Of a stretch of 64,000 nucleotides of DNA, positions 27,661 to 37,835 are shown in pieces. Source of the stretch: Halobacillus hunanensis (GTDB taxonomy: Bacteria; Bacillota; Bacilli; Bacillales; Halobacillaceae). Made by a program: the position numbers and the translations under genes. Under the pieces are notes generated by a model. That model saw only the letters and a list, made by a program, of their open reading frames with translations, did not search any database and was not told the origin of the DNA. The DNA lies in assembly GCF_900166655.1 (NCBI RefSeq), contig NZ_FVZB01000007.1, forward strand, positions 1,364,001 to 1,428,000, written 5' to 3'. Numbering within the stretch: position 1 is the first letter of the stretch; each line of letters opens with the position of its first letter.

Positions 27661-27774
27661 CTATTCAGATTTTCTTTGAAAGATGGAGCGTTCGATCATC
27701 TCTAGAAGAATCTCGCGATCGCCCATCAACAAGTTGTGCTTTTCATTTAAATAATGCTCTATTTTAGCGCTCAT
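27661..27774 (-). CDS. candidate small protein coupled to citZ
   Basis: A 37-codon frame starts at an ATG inside the last codons of citZ (CG-ATG-AGC-GCT-AA; the citZ stop is within its first codons) and ends TAG at 27661. The peptide is charged and helical in character (MSAKIEHYLNEK, then GDREILLEMIERSIF). No separate strong ribosome site is seen, so expression would rely on translational coupling. It resembles real coding sequence in composition but is not recognised. Confidence 0.4.
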   Translation of the reverse strand: MSAKIEHYLNEKHNLLMGDREILLEMIERSIFQRKSE

Positions 27775-28879
27775 CGATCGGCTTATACGTTTGCCCTTTA
27801 GGTCCTACGTACTCAGCTCTTGGACGAATCAAACGATTATCTGCATACTGCTCTAATATATGTGCAAGCCAGCCAGAAACACGGCTTACCGCAAAGATCG
27901 GCGTAAAGATATCGTGATCGATTCCAAGGCTGTGATAAACGGATGCAGAATAAAAATCTACATTGGCAGGCAAGCCTTTATTTTCTTTAATGAAATCTTC
28001 AATTTTAATAGACATATCATAGTATTTAGAATGCCCGGTAAGTTCTGTTAGTTCGCGGGACATTTCACGCAAGTGCTTGGCACGCGGATCTCCATTGCGA
28101 TATACACGGTGGCCCATCCCCATAATTTTCTCTTTGTTTTCAAGTTTTTTCTCAATTGCTGGAATTGCCTGATCTACCGAACCAATTTCTGTAAGCATCT
28201 TCATAACTCGTTCGTTCGCACCACCGTGAAGCGGCCCTTTAAGTGCACTGATCGCAGCGGTTACACCTGAATAAACATCAGAAAGTGTAGCTACACAAAC
28301 TCGTGCAGTAAATGTTGATGCATTTAATTCGTGGTCCGCATGAAGTACTAATGCCTTGTTAAAAGCTTCTACTTCGATATCTTCCGGATCCTTCCCGTTC
28401 ATCATGTATAAGAAGTTCGCTGCAAAGCTAAGATCTCTCTTAGGTTCTACAGGGTCTTTGCCATTACGAATGCGGGCAAAAGCTGTAACGACTGTCGGTA
28501 TTTTTGCTTGTAAACGAAGTGCTTTACGTTTATTTGCTTCTTCTTCCATAACATCTGATTCTGGATCGAAAAGACCAAGCATGGACACCGCTGTTCGCAG
28601 TGCAGCCATTGGGTGAACAGTAGAAAGATCATACGACTTCAAGTGATCCACTACTTCACTTGGAATATCCATATTCGAAATAAGCTCGGTTTTAAACTGA
28701 TTCAATTCGTCCAAAGTCGGAAGTTTTTGATTCCAGAGCAAATAAACAACTTCTTCAAAACTAGAGTTGTTTGCTAAATCATCGATATCATATCCAACAT
28801 AGGTTAATTTGTCATTGATAATTGAACTGATCGTTGATTCTGTAGCTGTAATTCCTTCTAAGCCTTTTGTTGATGCCAT
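27764..28879 (-). CDS. citZ: citrate synthase
   Basis: Condenses oxaloacetate with acetyl-CoA at TCA entry. The start at 28879 (MASTKGLEGITATESTIS) has AAAGGAGAGATTGT upstream; 371 residues, normal for type II short citrate synthases. Catalytic residues are His in LHADHELNASTFTARV, His in GPLHGGANERVM and GMGHRVYRNGDPRA, and Asp in VDFYSASVYHSLGI. It heads citZ-icd-mdh, with a promoter and cre-like site upstream. Confidence 0.98.
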   Translation of the reverse strand: MASTKGLEGITATESTISSIINDKLTYVGYDIDDLANNSSFEEVVYLLWNQKLPTLDELNQFKTELISNMDIPSEVVDHLKSYDLSTVHPMAALRTAVSMLGLFDPESDVMEEEANKRKALRLQAKIPTVVTAFARIRNGKDPVEPKRDLSFAANFLYMMNGKDPEDIEVEAFNKALVLHADHELNASTFTARVCVATLSDVYSGVTAAISALKGPLHGGANERVMKMLTEIGSVDQAIPAIEKKLENKEKIMGMGHRVYRNGDPRAKHLREMSRELTELTGHSKYYDMSIKIEDFIKENKGLPANVDFYSASVYHSLGIDHDIFTPIFAVSRVSGWLAHILEQYADNRLIRPRAEYVGPKGQTYKPIDER

Positions 28880-28979
28880 ACAATCTCTCCTTTTTAATAT
28901 GTTCCATTGTTTCATTATCGGTGAGATACACACTTGATAATCGACCTATAAATGGATTTGAAATTCATCCCCACGGCTA

Positions 28980-29023
28980 ATTATAAAGGATTCTGAGTTG
29001 AATGTGAATTGAAACCGTTTAAT
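28980..29023 (-). promoter_or_regulatory. citZ promoter and cre-like site
   Basis: Minus-strand TTCACA (29008-29003), 17-bp spacer, TATAAT (28985-28980). Directly upstream, TTGAAACCGTTTAAT (29009-29023, plus strand) matches cre except for one core position. CcpA control of citZ is known in B. subtilis. Confidence 0.65.
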
Positions 29024-29116
29024 TTACGATATTTTATAGACTGTTGACGATTTTTGCAAAAATTGAAATCCCTGTAGGTCTGCTTACACGAGTTTACAAT
29101 GTTAGGTGGGACAAGC

Positions 29117-30229
29117 ATGAATAAGTTTCGCACTCAGCAAATTATTCGTTTTTTTATCGTTTGCGCTGGCACGGTGACCTGTATTATTCTTTCCCTTACA
29201 TTGTGGGAATATTTGTATCCATTTATTGTTGCCTTTATCATTTCGTGGGCGTTACAGCCTTTTATAAGGATTTTTGAAAAGCGGCTTCGTTTACCGAGAA
29301 CGCTTTCCATTCTACTTTTACTCCTATCAATTGCTGTATTGACGCTTGGTTTGTTAACCTTAATCGTCGCTGAACTTATTGACCAGATGCAAGGATTATT
29401 GTCAGGCGGTGCCCAACACTACTTACAAATCATTAACACTTTACACGATCAGCTTCTGCAAATGATTCAGCCCCCGCTTAATTATATTGATCGCTGGCTG
29501 GGGATGATCGATTCTTCCTGGCAGCAGTCCATTTATCATTCAGCAGATATGTTTCGTGAAAAGCTAAGTGTAACCGGGATGGAATGGATGAACAATATTT
29601 TACAATTTCTCAGCAGCGGGCTAGCGGGAGTCCCTGAATTTACAATGACTTTAGTCGTCGGTATTCTTTCTACCTTTTTCATTAGTAAAGATTGGGACAA
29701 GATTCATGATTATCTTACAAAAAGAATGGCTCTTTCTCTCCAACACCATACATCAGCTGTGTTTTCAGATTTTAAACACACCGTCAGCGGTATTATAAGG
29801 GCACAAATTATTTTGATGAGCATCTCTGTTGCAATGATTTACGCAGGCCTGGTTATCTTGGACATACCTAACGCCTTGACCATTGCCCTTATATCAGGAG
29901 CTGTGGATTTTATCCCTTACATTGGAACAGGTATTATTTTTATTCCCTGGATCATCTATCAATTTTTAATGGGGCAGTTTGAAATGACAATCGGGCTGGC
30001 TGTTCTCTACATGTTGATCATCATTACAAGGCAACTGCTGGAACCTAAAATCTTAGCTTCTCACTTCGGTGTCCACCCGCTTATTCTTTTGACAGGTCTG
30101 TTTGTAGGTTTTCAACTGGTCGGTATGTATGCTGTCATTGTGAGCCCGATTATTATAGCTTTTATCAAGACTCTTCATACGACAGGTGTCACATTGCAAG
30201 CATGGCACTTCATTAAAGGCCATGAATAA
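29117..30229 (+). CDS. ytvI: sporulation membrane protein YtvI (AI-2E transporter family)
   Basis: 370-residue polytopic membrane protein of the AI-2E/YtvI group, divergent from citZ. The ATG at 29117 (MNKFRTQQIIRF) has TTAGGTGGG upstream; a start at 29099 has none. About seven or eight membrane spans are seen, with the family pattern TIALISGAVDFIPYIGTGIIFIPW (residues ~255-280) and a C-terminal FQLVGMYAVIVSPIIIAF. YtvI is annotated as sporulation-related; its substrate is unknown. Confidence 0.88.
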   Translation: MNKFRTQQIIRFFIVCAGTVTCIILSLTLWEYLYPFIVAFIISWALQPFIRIFEKRLRLPRTLSILLLLLSIAVLTLGLLTLIVAELIDQMQGLLSGGAQHYLQIINTLHDQLLQMIQPPLNYIDRWLGMIDSSWQQSIYHSADMFREKLSVTGMEWMNNILQFLSSGLAGVPEFTMTLVVGILSTFFISKDWDKIHDYLTKRMALSLQHHTSAVFSDFKHTVSGIIRAQIILMSISVAMIYAGLVILDIPNALTIALISGAVDFIPYIGTGIIFIPWIIYQFLMGQFEMTIGLAVLYMLIIITRQLLEPKILASHFGVHPLILLTGLFVGFQLVGMYAVIVSPIIIAFIKTLHTTGVTLQAWHFIKGHE

Positions 30230-30264
30230 GCAGCTGTTCCTTCTGTCAACAAGGAACAGCTGCT
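30229..30264. terminator. hairpin between ytvI and fxsA-type gene
   Basis: Perfect 14-bp arms AGCAGCTGTTCCTT and AAGGAACAGCTGCT between convergent genes. U tracts are weak on both sides; termination is inferred from position. Confidence 0.65.
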
Positions 30265-30266
30265 AG

Positions 30267-30659
30267 TTATCTCCGATAAATCGTAATAGTATTCCGGTCC
30301 ACCAGTTTCATAATAACCCTTCGAATAAACGATTTAATCGGGGGTCTAGTCACAGGAAGCAGTAAAAGGAGTCCGGTAGCATCTGTGATAAAGCCTGGAG
30401 TCAACAGTAAAGTACCACCTATTAAAATACAAGCACCGTCCAGTAAAGCGTCCGCTGGTTCCTGACCAACTCCGACAGAGGACTGTACCTTGCGAATTGT
30501 TTCCAGCCCTTGCTGTTTAGCTAGCCATGCCCCAATGACCCCTGTGGATATAATCAGCAAGATCACCCACCATGCTCCGATTATTTGGCCTGCCCAAATA
30601 AACAGAGCAATTTCTAATGCCGGTACAATAAGAATGAGTAGAAATAACCAGCGAAACAT
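30267..30659 (-). CDS. fxsA: FxsA family membrane protein
   Basis: 130-residue membrane protein with the FxsA signature: FIWAGQIIGAWWVILLIISTGVIGAWLAKQQG, a central helix, ADALLDGACILIGGTLLLTPGFITDATG and a cytoplasmic tail RPPIKSFIRRVIMKLVDR. E. coli FxsA counters F-exclusion of phage T7; the Bacillus role is undefined. It is located between ytvI and pyk as in related genomes. Confidence 0.9.
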   Translation of the reverse strand: MFRWLFLLILIVPALEIALFIWAGQIIGAWWVILLIISTGVIGAWLAKQQGLETIRKVQSSVGVGQEPADALLDGACILIGGTLLLTPGFITDATGLLLLLPVTRPPIKSFIRRVIMKLVDRNTITIYRR

Positions 30660-30721
30660 TAAGATCGTCCTTTCTGATCCTTTTCCTTTATTATATGACA
30701 GAATCAGATTCCTACCAAAGG

Positions 30722-30751
30722 AAAAGGCAGAGCCTGTATTGACTCTGCCTT
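30722..30751 (-). terminator. terminator of pfkA-pyk
   Basis: AAGGCAGAG and CTCTGCCTT arms (30724-30732, 30743-30751) followed by TTTTCC on the minus strand, shortly after the pyk stop. Confidence 0.82.
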
Positions 30752-30761
30752 ATAATGTTTA

Positions 30762-32525
30762 TTAAAGAACACTTGCATGCCCTTCATAAATATCCCCACG
30801 AGAACTATCCATCGTGATATCTGATCCATCAGTGATTTTGGAAAGCGCACCTTCTACACCTACAATGACTGGAATCCCAAGGCTCAATCCTACAACTGCT
30901 GCATGTGAAGTTAATCCGCCTTCCTGTGTAATTAATCCAGCAGCTTTTTCAATAGCTGGCATCATGTCACGATCAGTACCATATGTGACAAGAATGTCCC
31001 CATCGTCGACTCTGTTCATCGCATCTTTTGCATCTTTAGCCACTACAACACGACCATAGGCACTTTTACGTCCTACTCCTTGTCCTTTTACGAGGACATC
31101 CCCAATGACATGAACCTTCATTAAGTTTGTCGTACCACTTTCACCTACAGGGACACCTGCTGTAATAATGACGCGATCCCCGCGTGTCACCACTCCTGAT
31201 GCCAGTCCGCGATCGACTGCAACATCCAGCATATCATCTGTAGAATGTGCATGTGGACCCATCACAGCATGTACACCCCATACAAGGGACAGCTTACGAT
31301 TTACCCGTTCACTTGAAGTGATAGCAACGATTGGCGCAAATGGACGATATTTAGAAATCATCCTTGCTGTGTGACCACTTTCTGTTGGTGTGATGACCGC
31401 ATTGACTGCAAGGTTAATGGCGGTATGGGTAACAGATTGACTGATGCCATCCGTAATCGTCATATCACTGTGTTTAGAACGCTCATTTAGAATCGCTTTA
31501 TAATTTAATCCCGTTTCTGTTTTCCTTGCAATATTATGCATGGTGCGAACCGCTTCTTCAGGATAGTCTCCTGCAGCTGTTTCCCCTGAAAGCATGATCG
31601 CATCTGTTCCGTCAAAAATAGCATTGGCCACATCGGAAGCTTCTGCCCTTGTTGGACGAGGATTGCGCTGCATGGAATCAAGCATTTGTGTAGCTGTAAT
31701 AACAGGTTTCCCAGCTTTATTACATTTGCGAATTAATTCCTTTTGTACAAGCGGAACATCTTCAGCAGGAATTTCAACACCCAAGTCACCTCGAGCTACC
31801 ATAAGTCCATCACTTACTTCTAAAATTTCCTCAATATTGTCGACACCTTCCTGGTTTTCAATCTTCGGAATGATTTGAATGTGTGTCGCATCATGTTTTT
31901 CTAGAAGCTCTTTAATTTCAAGTACATCTGAAGCTCGGCGCACGAAAGAAGCAGCAATAAAATCAACATCCTGCTCAATGCCAAACTCAATATCTTTTGC
32001 ATCCTTATCCGTAATCCCAGGAAGATTCACACTGACATTTGGAACGTTCACGCCTTTTTTATTTTTTAGTAAACCATTGTTCAAAACGGTTGTTTTAATT
32101 TCATTTTGTTCTGGGAGAATTTCTTCTACCAGAAGCTCGACCAAACCGTCATCGAGTAGAATTTTTGAACCTTTATGAACATCGTTAATTAATCCAGGAT
32201 AAGTTATGGAGAAACGCTCTGCATCGCCTTCAATTTCGTCCATGGATACATAGACAGTAGACCCTTTTTCCAGCTGAGCTTCTCCACCTTTAAGTGTACC
32301 TGTCCTGATTTCAGGTCCTTTTGTATCCAATAGGACGGCAACTGTTTTTCCTGTTGCTTCCGCCGCTTGACGAATATTTTTAATACGTGCTCCATGTTCT
32401 TCAAAGTCACCATGTGAAAAATTCAAACGAGTGACGTTCATTCCTGCTTCTATTAACTTAGTTAACATCTCTACAGATTCGGATGCTGGTCCTATGGTAC
32501 TTACGATTTTAGTTTTTCTAATCAT
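30762..32525 (-). CDS. pyk: pyruvate kinase
   Basis: Final glycolytic step, PEP plus ADP to pyruvate plus ATP. The 587 residues include the (beta/alpha)8 core ([58 protein letters not shown]) and the allosteric C-domain. A C-terminal PEP-utiliser mobile domain (~475-587, [27 protein letters not shown]) is also present; it is typical of Bacillus and Geobacillus enzymes. It is 33 bases downstream of pfkA, forming the conserved pfkA-pyk operon. Confidence 0.98.
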   Translation of the reverse strand: MIRKTKIVSTIGPASESVEMLTKLIEAGMNVTRLNFSHGDFEEHGARIKNIRQAAEATGKTVAVLLDTKGPEIRTGTLKGGEAQLEKGSTVYVSMDEIEGDAERFSITYPGLINDVHKGSKILLDDGLVELLVEEILPEQNEIKTTVLNNGLLKNKKGVNVPNVSVNLPGITDKDAKDIEFGIEQDVDFIAASFVRRASDVLEIKELLEKHDATHIQIIPKIENQEGVDNIEEILEVSDGLMVARGDLGVEIPAEDVPLVQKELIRKCNKAGKPVITATQMLDSMQRNPRPTRAEASDVANAIFDGTDAIMLSGETAAGDYPEEAVRTMHNIARKTETGLNYKAILNERSKHSDMTITDGISQSVTHTAINLAVNAVITPTESGHTARMISKYRPFAPIVAITSSERVNRKLSLVWGVHAVMGPHAHSTDDMLDVAVDRGLASGVVTRGDRVIITAGVPVGESGTTNLMKVHVIGDVLVKGQGVGRKSAYGRVVVAKDAKDAMNRVDDGDILVTYGTDRDMMPAIEKAAGLITQEGGLTSHAAVVGLSLGIPVIVGVEGALSKITDGSDITMDSSRGDIYEGHASVL

Positions 32526-32558
32526 GTTATTTCCTCCTCAAAACATCTATTCAATGAT

Positions 32559-33524
<966 letters not shown>

Positions 33525-33700
33525 TCACCTCAAAAAGTTATACGTATTAATCTGTCTCCCCATTCAAATGTAATGTGAAACCTCGACTATATCAACTATC
33601 AGCCAAAGCTTTAACTATTTCATTCTTATTTATAGACATAAACTAGAGTAAGAATACTAGCTCTAAACCTTAATGATAGCGTTACCATTCTGTAAAGATG

Positions 33701-33731
33701 ACAAAAGTCGCACCTGGATCATGTGCGACTT
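33701..33731 (-). terminator. terminator of accDA
   Basis: AAGTCGCAC and GTGCGACTT arms (33705-33713, 33723-33731) followed by TTTTG on the minus strand. Confidence 0.8.
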
Positions 33732-33761
33732 CCCAATTTAAGCTGTATTTTTACCCTACCA

Positions 33762-34724
33762 TTATATATCAAGCTGTGTGTAATCACCAATTTTTTTATA
33801 TTTATTAAATCGATTTTCTAATAGATCAGACTCACTGTTCAAATCCAATTCTTTCAAAGCCCCGTCTAGCAGATCTCTTATTTTGTCTGATTGAGCTTTA
33901 ATATCACGATGAGCTCCGCCTCGAATTTCTGGAATGACTTCATCAATAACATGAAGAGCTTTTAAATCATGGGCCGTAATCTTCATCGATTCAGCCGCTT
34001 GCTGAGCTAAACCTGAATCCTTCCACAAGATCGACGCAGCCCCTTCCGGTGAAATAACGGAATAGGTCGAATTCTCGAGCATAAAAATGCGATCTCCAAT
34101 CCCTAGACCTAAAGCACCTCCGCTTCCTCCTTCACCAATTACAATACAAACAATTGGAACAGTAAGCCCAGCCATTTCCATTAAATTCCTGGCAATGGCT
34201 TCACTTTGCCCGCGTTCTTCTGCTGCTCGGCCCGGATAAGCACCCTTAGTATCAATAAACGTGACAATAGGGCGTTTAAACTTCTCAGCCTGTTTCATTA
34301 GGCGTAACGCTTTTCGGTAACCTTCCGGGTGAGGCATACCGAAGTTCCGCTTAATATTTTCTTTCGTATCTTTTCCACGTTGGTGACCTATTACAGTTAT
34401 CGGACGTTCCTCAAACTTCGCAATACCTGATACAATAGCTTCATCATCGCCGTACAAACGATCACCGTGGAGTTCTAGAAAATCTGTAAATAGTTCCTCA
34501 ATGTAATCAAGAGTCGTAGGACGCTCAGGGTGTCGTGCCATTTGGACTCTATCCCAAGGTTTCATTCGATCGTACACATCTTTCTCAAGCTTCTCCAATC
34601 GATTTTCTAAAGTGACGATTTCATCACTTAAGTCCATTTCGCTCTCTTCTGTTAAACGTTTTAGTTCAGCTATTTTCTCCCGAAGTTCTACTACTGGTTT
34701 TTCAAACTCTAATACATGCTTCAT
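33762..34724 (-). CDS. accA: acetyl-CoA carboxylase carboxyltransferase subunit alpha
   Basis: With AccD transfers the carboxyl group from biotin to acetyl-CoA, the first step of fatty acid synthesis. 320 residues with an N-terminal coiled coil (8-60), the [21 protein letters not shown] linker and the crotonase-fold oxyanion segment [20 protein letters not shown] (~200-220). The ATG overlaps the accD stop by four bases (ATGA), so translation is coupled. Confidence 0.98.
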   Translation of the reverse strand: MKHVLEFEKPVVELREKIAELKRLTEESEMDLSDEIVTLENRLEKLEKDVYDRMKPWDRVQMARHPERPTTLDYIEELFTDFLELHGDRLYGDDEAIVSGIAKFEERPITVIGHQRGKDTKENIKRNFGMPHPEGYRKALRLMKQAEKFKRPIVTFIDTKGAYPGRAAEERGQSEAIARNLMEMAGLTVPIVCIVIGEGGSGGALGLGIGDRIFMLENSTYSVISPEGAASILWKDSGLAQQAAESMKITAHDLKALHVIDEVIPEIRGGAHRDIKAQSDKIRDLLDGALKELDLNSESDLLENRFNKYKKIGDYTQLDI

Positions 34725-35581
34725 GTGACTTCGCCTCCCGTCTGATGCAGCTCGAGCACCGTAGTCAGTGTTGCTTTCATGTCATGACGGTGGATGACTC
34801 GGTCCAATTGACCGTGTTCGAGCAAGAACTCAGCGGTTTGGAAGTCATCTGGAAGTTTCTCTCGTATCGTCTGTTCTATAATCCTTCGCCCTGCAAAACC
34901 AATTAAAGCACCAGGCTCTGCAAAGTTATAATCCCCTAAAGAAGCAAAACTAGCTGAAACGCCTCCCGTTGTTGGATGAGTCATGATCGAAATAAACAAC
35001 CCTTGTTCCTGGTGCAGACGCTGCAGGGCAATAGATGTTTTCCCCATTTGCATGAGACTTAGCACACCTTCTTGCATCCGAGCCCCGCCGGAGGCCGTAA
35101 AGATAATAAACGGAATTTTTTCCTTTCTGGCCTGTTCGATGGCATTAGTAATTTTCTCTCCTACAACCGACCCCATACTACCCATACGAAAACGAGCATC
35201 CATAACAGCTAATGCTGCAGGGATACCATTCAATGCTGCTTTTCCAGTCACAACAGCTTCATTTAAGTCGGATTTCTTACGATCTTTCTCCAGTTTTTCT
35301 TCATAATCCGGAAACTCCAGCGGATTATTTGAAATCATGTACTTGTCCCATTCTTCAAAAGAGTCACCATCAAACAAATGCTCTATTCTTTCATAAGCAT
35401 TTAGCCTGTGATGATGACCACAATGCGGGCACACATTTTGGTTTCTATTTAATTCTTTTCTATAAAATATCTTTTGACAATTTGGGCACTTTTGCATCAG
35501 ACCCTCAGGTACATCCTGCTTTGCTTCCTGACTAGGAATGGATGCATACCTTTTTTTCTTGCTGAAAAAATCTCTAAGCAA
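34721..35581 (-). CDS. accD: acetyl-CoA carboxylase carboxyltransferase subunit beta
   Basis: Partner of AccA. The TTG at 35581 ([16 protein letters not shown]) with AAAGGAGGGATCAGC upstream gives 286 residues; the longer frame to 35626 lacks support. An N-terminal zinc ribbon has CPNC (32-35) and CPHC (51-54). The carboxyltransferase core has [19 protein letters not shown] and [16 protein letters not shown]. It is the first gene of the accDA pair. Confidence 0.97.
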   Translation of the reverse strand: MLRDFFSKKKRYASIPSQEAKQDVPEGLMQKCPNCQKIFYRKELNRNQNVCPHCGHHHRLNAYERIEHLFDGDSFEEWDKYMISNNPLEFPDYEEKLEKDRKKSDLNEAVVTGKAALNGIPAALAVMDARFRMGSMGSVVGEKITNAIEQARKEKIPFIIFTASGGARMQEGVLSLMQMGKTSIALQRLHQEQGLFISIMTHPTTGGVSASFASLGDYNFAEPGALIGFAGRRIIEQTIREKLPDDFQTAEFLLEHGQLDRVIHRHDMKATLTTVLELHQTGGEVT

Positions 35582-35677
35582 GCTGATCCCTCCTTTAGGA
35601 CAAAGGTTTCTACTATTACTATACATTAATGCGCTCAGATAATATCACTTAATATGTCGAGACGTAAGTCGTCAGAA

Positions 35678-36280
35678 TTACTCAAAGTTGAACAATGTGG
35701 TGACCCGTGTAACAGAGCCTTTTCTGATCACCGAATCTAATTCATCATACCATGAGGCATGATAAGTGATATCATGGACTGTATGAGTGAATCCAGTTAT
35801 AAATTGCCACATTGATAATAGCAGAGGATGATCGCTTTGTTCAAATAAATAGTAAAAAAGACGCTGGTGCCTCTCGCAGGAATGTTCTTCTTGCAGCAAA
35901 GAGGAAATAAATTCCGTCTGTTGTTTTGATAACCTTCCAACTGACAGAAATAATATCTCCTTCTCTAGCATCTGCTTCGCTGTTAGCAGTTCTTCCCTGG
36001 TTCGTGAGTTATTAAGTAAAAATTTTGATAATAATTCCACCATGTGATAAGGACGATAAGTTCTCATATATGTTCCCTCACCACGACGAGTCTCAATCAA
36101 CCCTAATAATTCCAGTGCTCGTAAAGCCTCACGAATGGAAGATCTTCCCACTTTAAGTCGTTCGCTCAATTCTCGTTCAGAAGGGAGTTTATCACCAGGT
36201 TTTACCTCGTTAGCTTCAATATATGACTTTATTTGTTCCAGGACCCCTTCATACACTTTTTCATTTAAAGATCGGGACAC
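35678..36280 (-). CDS. GntR/FadR-family transcriptional regulator
   Basis: 200-residue regulator; the GTG at 36280 (MSRSLNEKVYEGVLEQI) follows GGAGGGGG. The N-terminal winged helix has KPGDKLPSERELSERLKVGRSS and REALRALELLGLIETRRGEGTYMR. The C-terminal helical FCD-like region (~85-200) includes ERHQRLFYYLFEQSDHPLLLSMW, in which HQRLFYYL resembles the metal-site helix of FCD proteins. It lies directly downstream of the malic enzyme gene, whose promoter carries a TGGTCTGACCA palindrome of the FadR type. Control of the malic enzyme gene is therefore a good inference. Confidence 0.88.
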   Translation of the reverse strand: MSRSLNEKVYEGVLEQIKSYIEANEVKPGDKLPSERELSERLKVGRSSIREALRALELLGLIETRRGEGTYMRTYRPYHMVELLSKFLLNNSRTREELLTAKQMLEKEILFLSVGRLSKQQTEFISSLLQEEHSCERHQRLFYYLFEQSDHPLLLSMWQFITGFTHTVHDITYHASWYDELDSVIRKGSVTRVTTLFNFE

Positions 36281-36365
36281 ACCTAAAGCCCCCTCCTTCA
36301 CACATTCATATGTAAGAACAAAAGCGCAAGCGCCCTGGGAGACGCGCCAAGCATATCATTTCAAA

Positions 36366-36400
36366 AACCACCAGAGAAAAGCTGGAGGGCTTTTCTCTGG
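36366..36400 (-). terminator. terminator of the malic enzyme gene
   Basis: CCAGAGAAAAGC and GCTTTTCTCTGG arms (36371-36382, 36389-36400), then TGGTTTTTG on the minus strand. It separates the malic enzyme and regulator genes; the regulator may be reached by readthrough. Confidence 0.85.
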
Positions 36401-36408
36401 TGTAACCT

Positions 36409-37647
36409 TCACTCTTCATCAATAAGAGTAAGTTGTCTGGTTTTCTCCGCAACTTCTTCAGGATCTACGTGATGTCTAGCTACACCTGATTCCATAGCAG
36501 CCTGTGCTACACTGGCTGCTACAGCAGGGGCTACTCTTGGATCAAACGGTGCTGGAATCACATAATCCTCATGAAGTTCCTCGTCACTCACTAAAGAAGC
36601 TATGGCTTCCACTGCAGCAATCTTCATCTTTTCGTTAATCCGTGTTGCTCGTACGTCAAGAGCACCACGGAAAATTCCCGGGAACGCCAGCACGTTGTTC
36701 ACCTGATTAGGGAAATCAGAGCGGCCTGTCCCAATCACGCGTGCGCCAGATTCTTTCGCATCCTCAGGCATAATTTCTGGTTCAGGGTTCGCCATGGCAA
36801 AGATAATGGAATCTTCATTCATTTTAGAAACCATTTCTTTAGAAAGGAGCCCTCCAACCGAAACTCCAATGAAGACGTCTGCATCTTCCATTACTTCTTC
36901 TAAACTACCACTTAATTTATCCTTATTCGTAATTTTTGCTACTTCATCTTTTACATCATTCATTCCGTTCGGGCGGCCTTCATAAATTGCCCCCTTTGAG
37001 TCACACATTATAATGTCGCGAGCGCCAAAATGGTAAAGCAATTTAATAATGGCAATTCCAGCTGCTCCTGCTCCGTTAGCCACTACTTTGATTTCAGAGA
37101 AAGACTTCCCGGTAATTTTCAATGCATTCACTAATCCAGCTAACGTTACGATCGCTGTCCCATGCTGGTCGTCATGAAAAATCGGAATATTTGTTTCCTT
37201 TTTCAATCGGTCTTCAATGATAAAACAATTAGGGGCCGCAATATCTTCAAGGTTTACGCCGCCAAAAGTAGGCTCCATCAGTTTAACTGTTTGAACAATC
37301 TCATCTATGTCTCTAGTATTTAAGCAAATCGGAAACGCATCTACACCGGCAAAACTTTTAAAGAGGGCTGCTTTCCCTTCCATTACAGGCAGGGAGGCTT
37401 CAGGCCCAATATTTCCTAAACCTAACACGGCAGATCCATCACTAACGACTGCCACCATGTTCCCTTTCATTGTATAGTCATATACTGATTCTTTATGATC
37501 ATAAATCTCTTTACATGGTTCGGCAACGCCGGGAGAATAGGCAAGGCTCAAATCTTTTGAATTTCTAACAGGAACCTTTGAATTAGTTTCTAGTTTTCCT
37601 TTATTAGCACGATGTATGTGCAGTGCTTCATCACGCAAATTTGACAC
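36409..37647 (-). CDS. ytsJ: NADP-type malic enzyme (YtsJ-like)
   Basis: Oxidative decarboxylation of malate to pyruvate, linking the TCA cycle with pyruvate and supplying reductant. 412 residues, the short bacterial form without a phosphotransacetylase domain. Motifs: AYSPGVAEPCKEI, the Tyr/Lys region VSDGSAVLGLGNIGPEASLPVMEGKAALF, metal-binding GVNLEDIAAPNCF and FHDDQHGTAIV, and NAD(P) site VVANGAGAAGIAIIKLL. The GTG at 37647 has AAAGGAG upstream. A promoter and probable FadR-type operator lie upstream. Confidence 0.95.
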   Translation of the reverse strand: MSNLRDEALHIHRANKGKLETNSKVPVRNSKDLSLAYSPGVAEPCKEIYDHKESVYDYTMKGNMVAVVSDGSAVLGLGNIGPEASLPVMEGKAALFKSFAGVDAFPICLNTRDIDEIVQTVKLMEPTFGGVNLEDIAAPNCFIIEDRLKKETNIPIFHDDQHGTAIVTLAGLVNALKITGKSFSEIKVVANGAGAAGIAIIKLLYHFGARDIIMCDSKGAIYEGRPNGMNDVKDEVAKITNKDKLSGSLEEVMEDADVFIGVSVGGLLSKEMVSKMNEDSIIFAMANPEPEIMPEDAKESGARVIGTGRSDFPNQVNNVLAFPGIFRGALDVRATRINEKMKIAAVEAIASLVSDEELHEDYVIPAPFDPRVAPAVAASVAQAAMESGVARHHVDPEEVAEKTRQLTLIDEE

Positions 37648-37690
37648 GAGTACACGCTCCTTTATAACAGATAGAATAAAGCCGATTTTG

Positions 37691-37703
37691 GTGGTCAGAC
37701 CAC
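37691..37703. promoter_or_regulatory. probable operator of the FadR-family regulator
   Basis: GTGGTCAGACCAC is a 13-base palindrome with 6-bp arms, containing TGGTCTGACCA on the minus strand. That is the half-site arrangement of the FadR/LldR/PdhR GntR subgroup. It lies about +7 to +19 of the predicted malic enzyme transcript. Confidence 0.6.
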
Positions 37704-37716
37704 TATTAACCTCTCC

Positions 37717-37744
37717 ATTATAACAGATCGATATGGGCTGTAAA
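37717..37744 (-). promoter_or_regulatory. sigma-A promoter of the malic enzyme gene
   Basis: Minus-strand TTTACA (37744-37739), 16-bp spacer, TATAAT (37722-37717), about 70 bases before the GTG start. Confidence 0.75.
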
Positions 37745-37835
37745 GAATATGCACTAAAGCTTTTCTTTGCTGAACAGGGCTATAATAAGGGATTAACTAA
37801 TTTTTACATGGGTATAAAAAAGACCTTATTGCTTA

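Noticed and set aside
30229-30264. Mobile element end or riboswitch at the ytvI/fxsA hairpin
   Set aside because: A simple perfect hairpin between convergent genes is adequately explained as a terminator.
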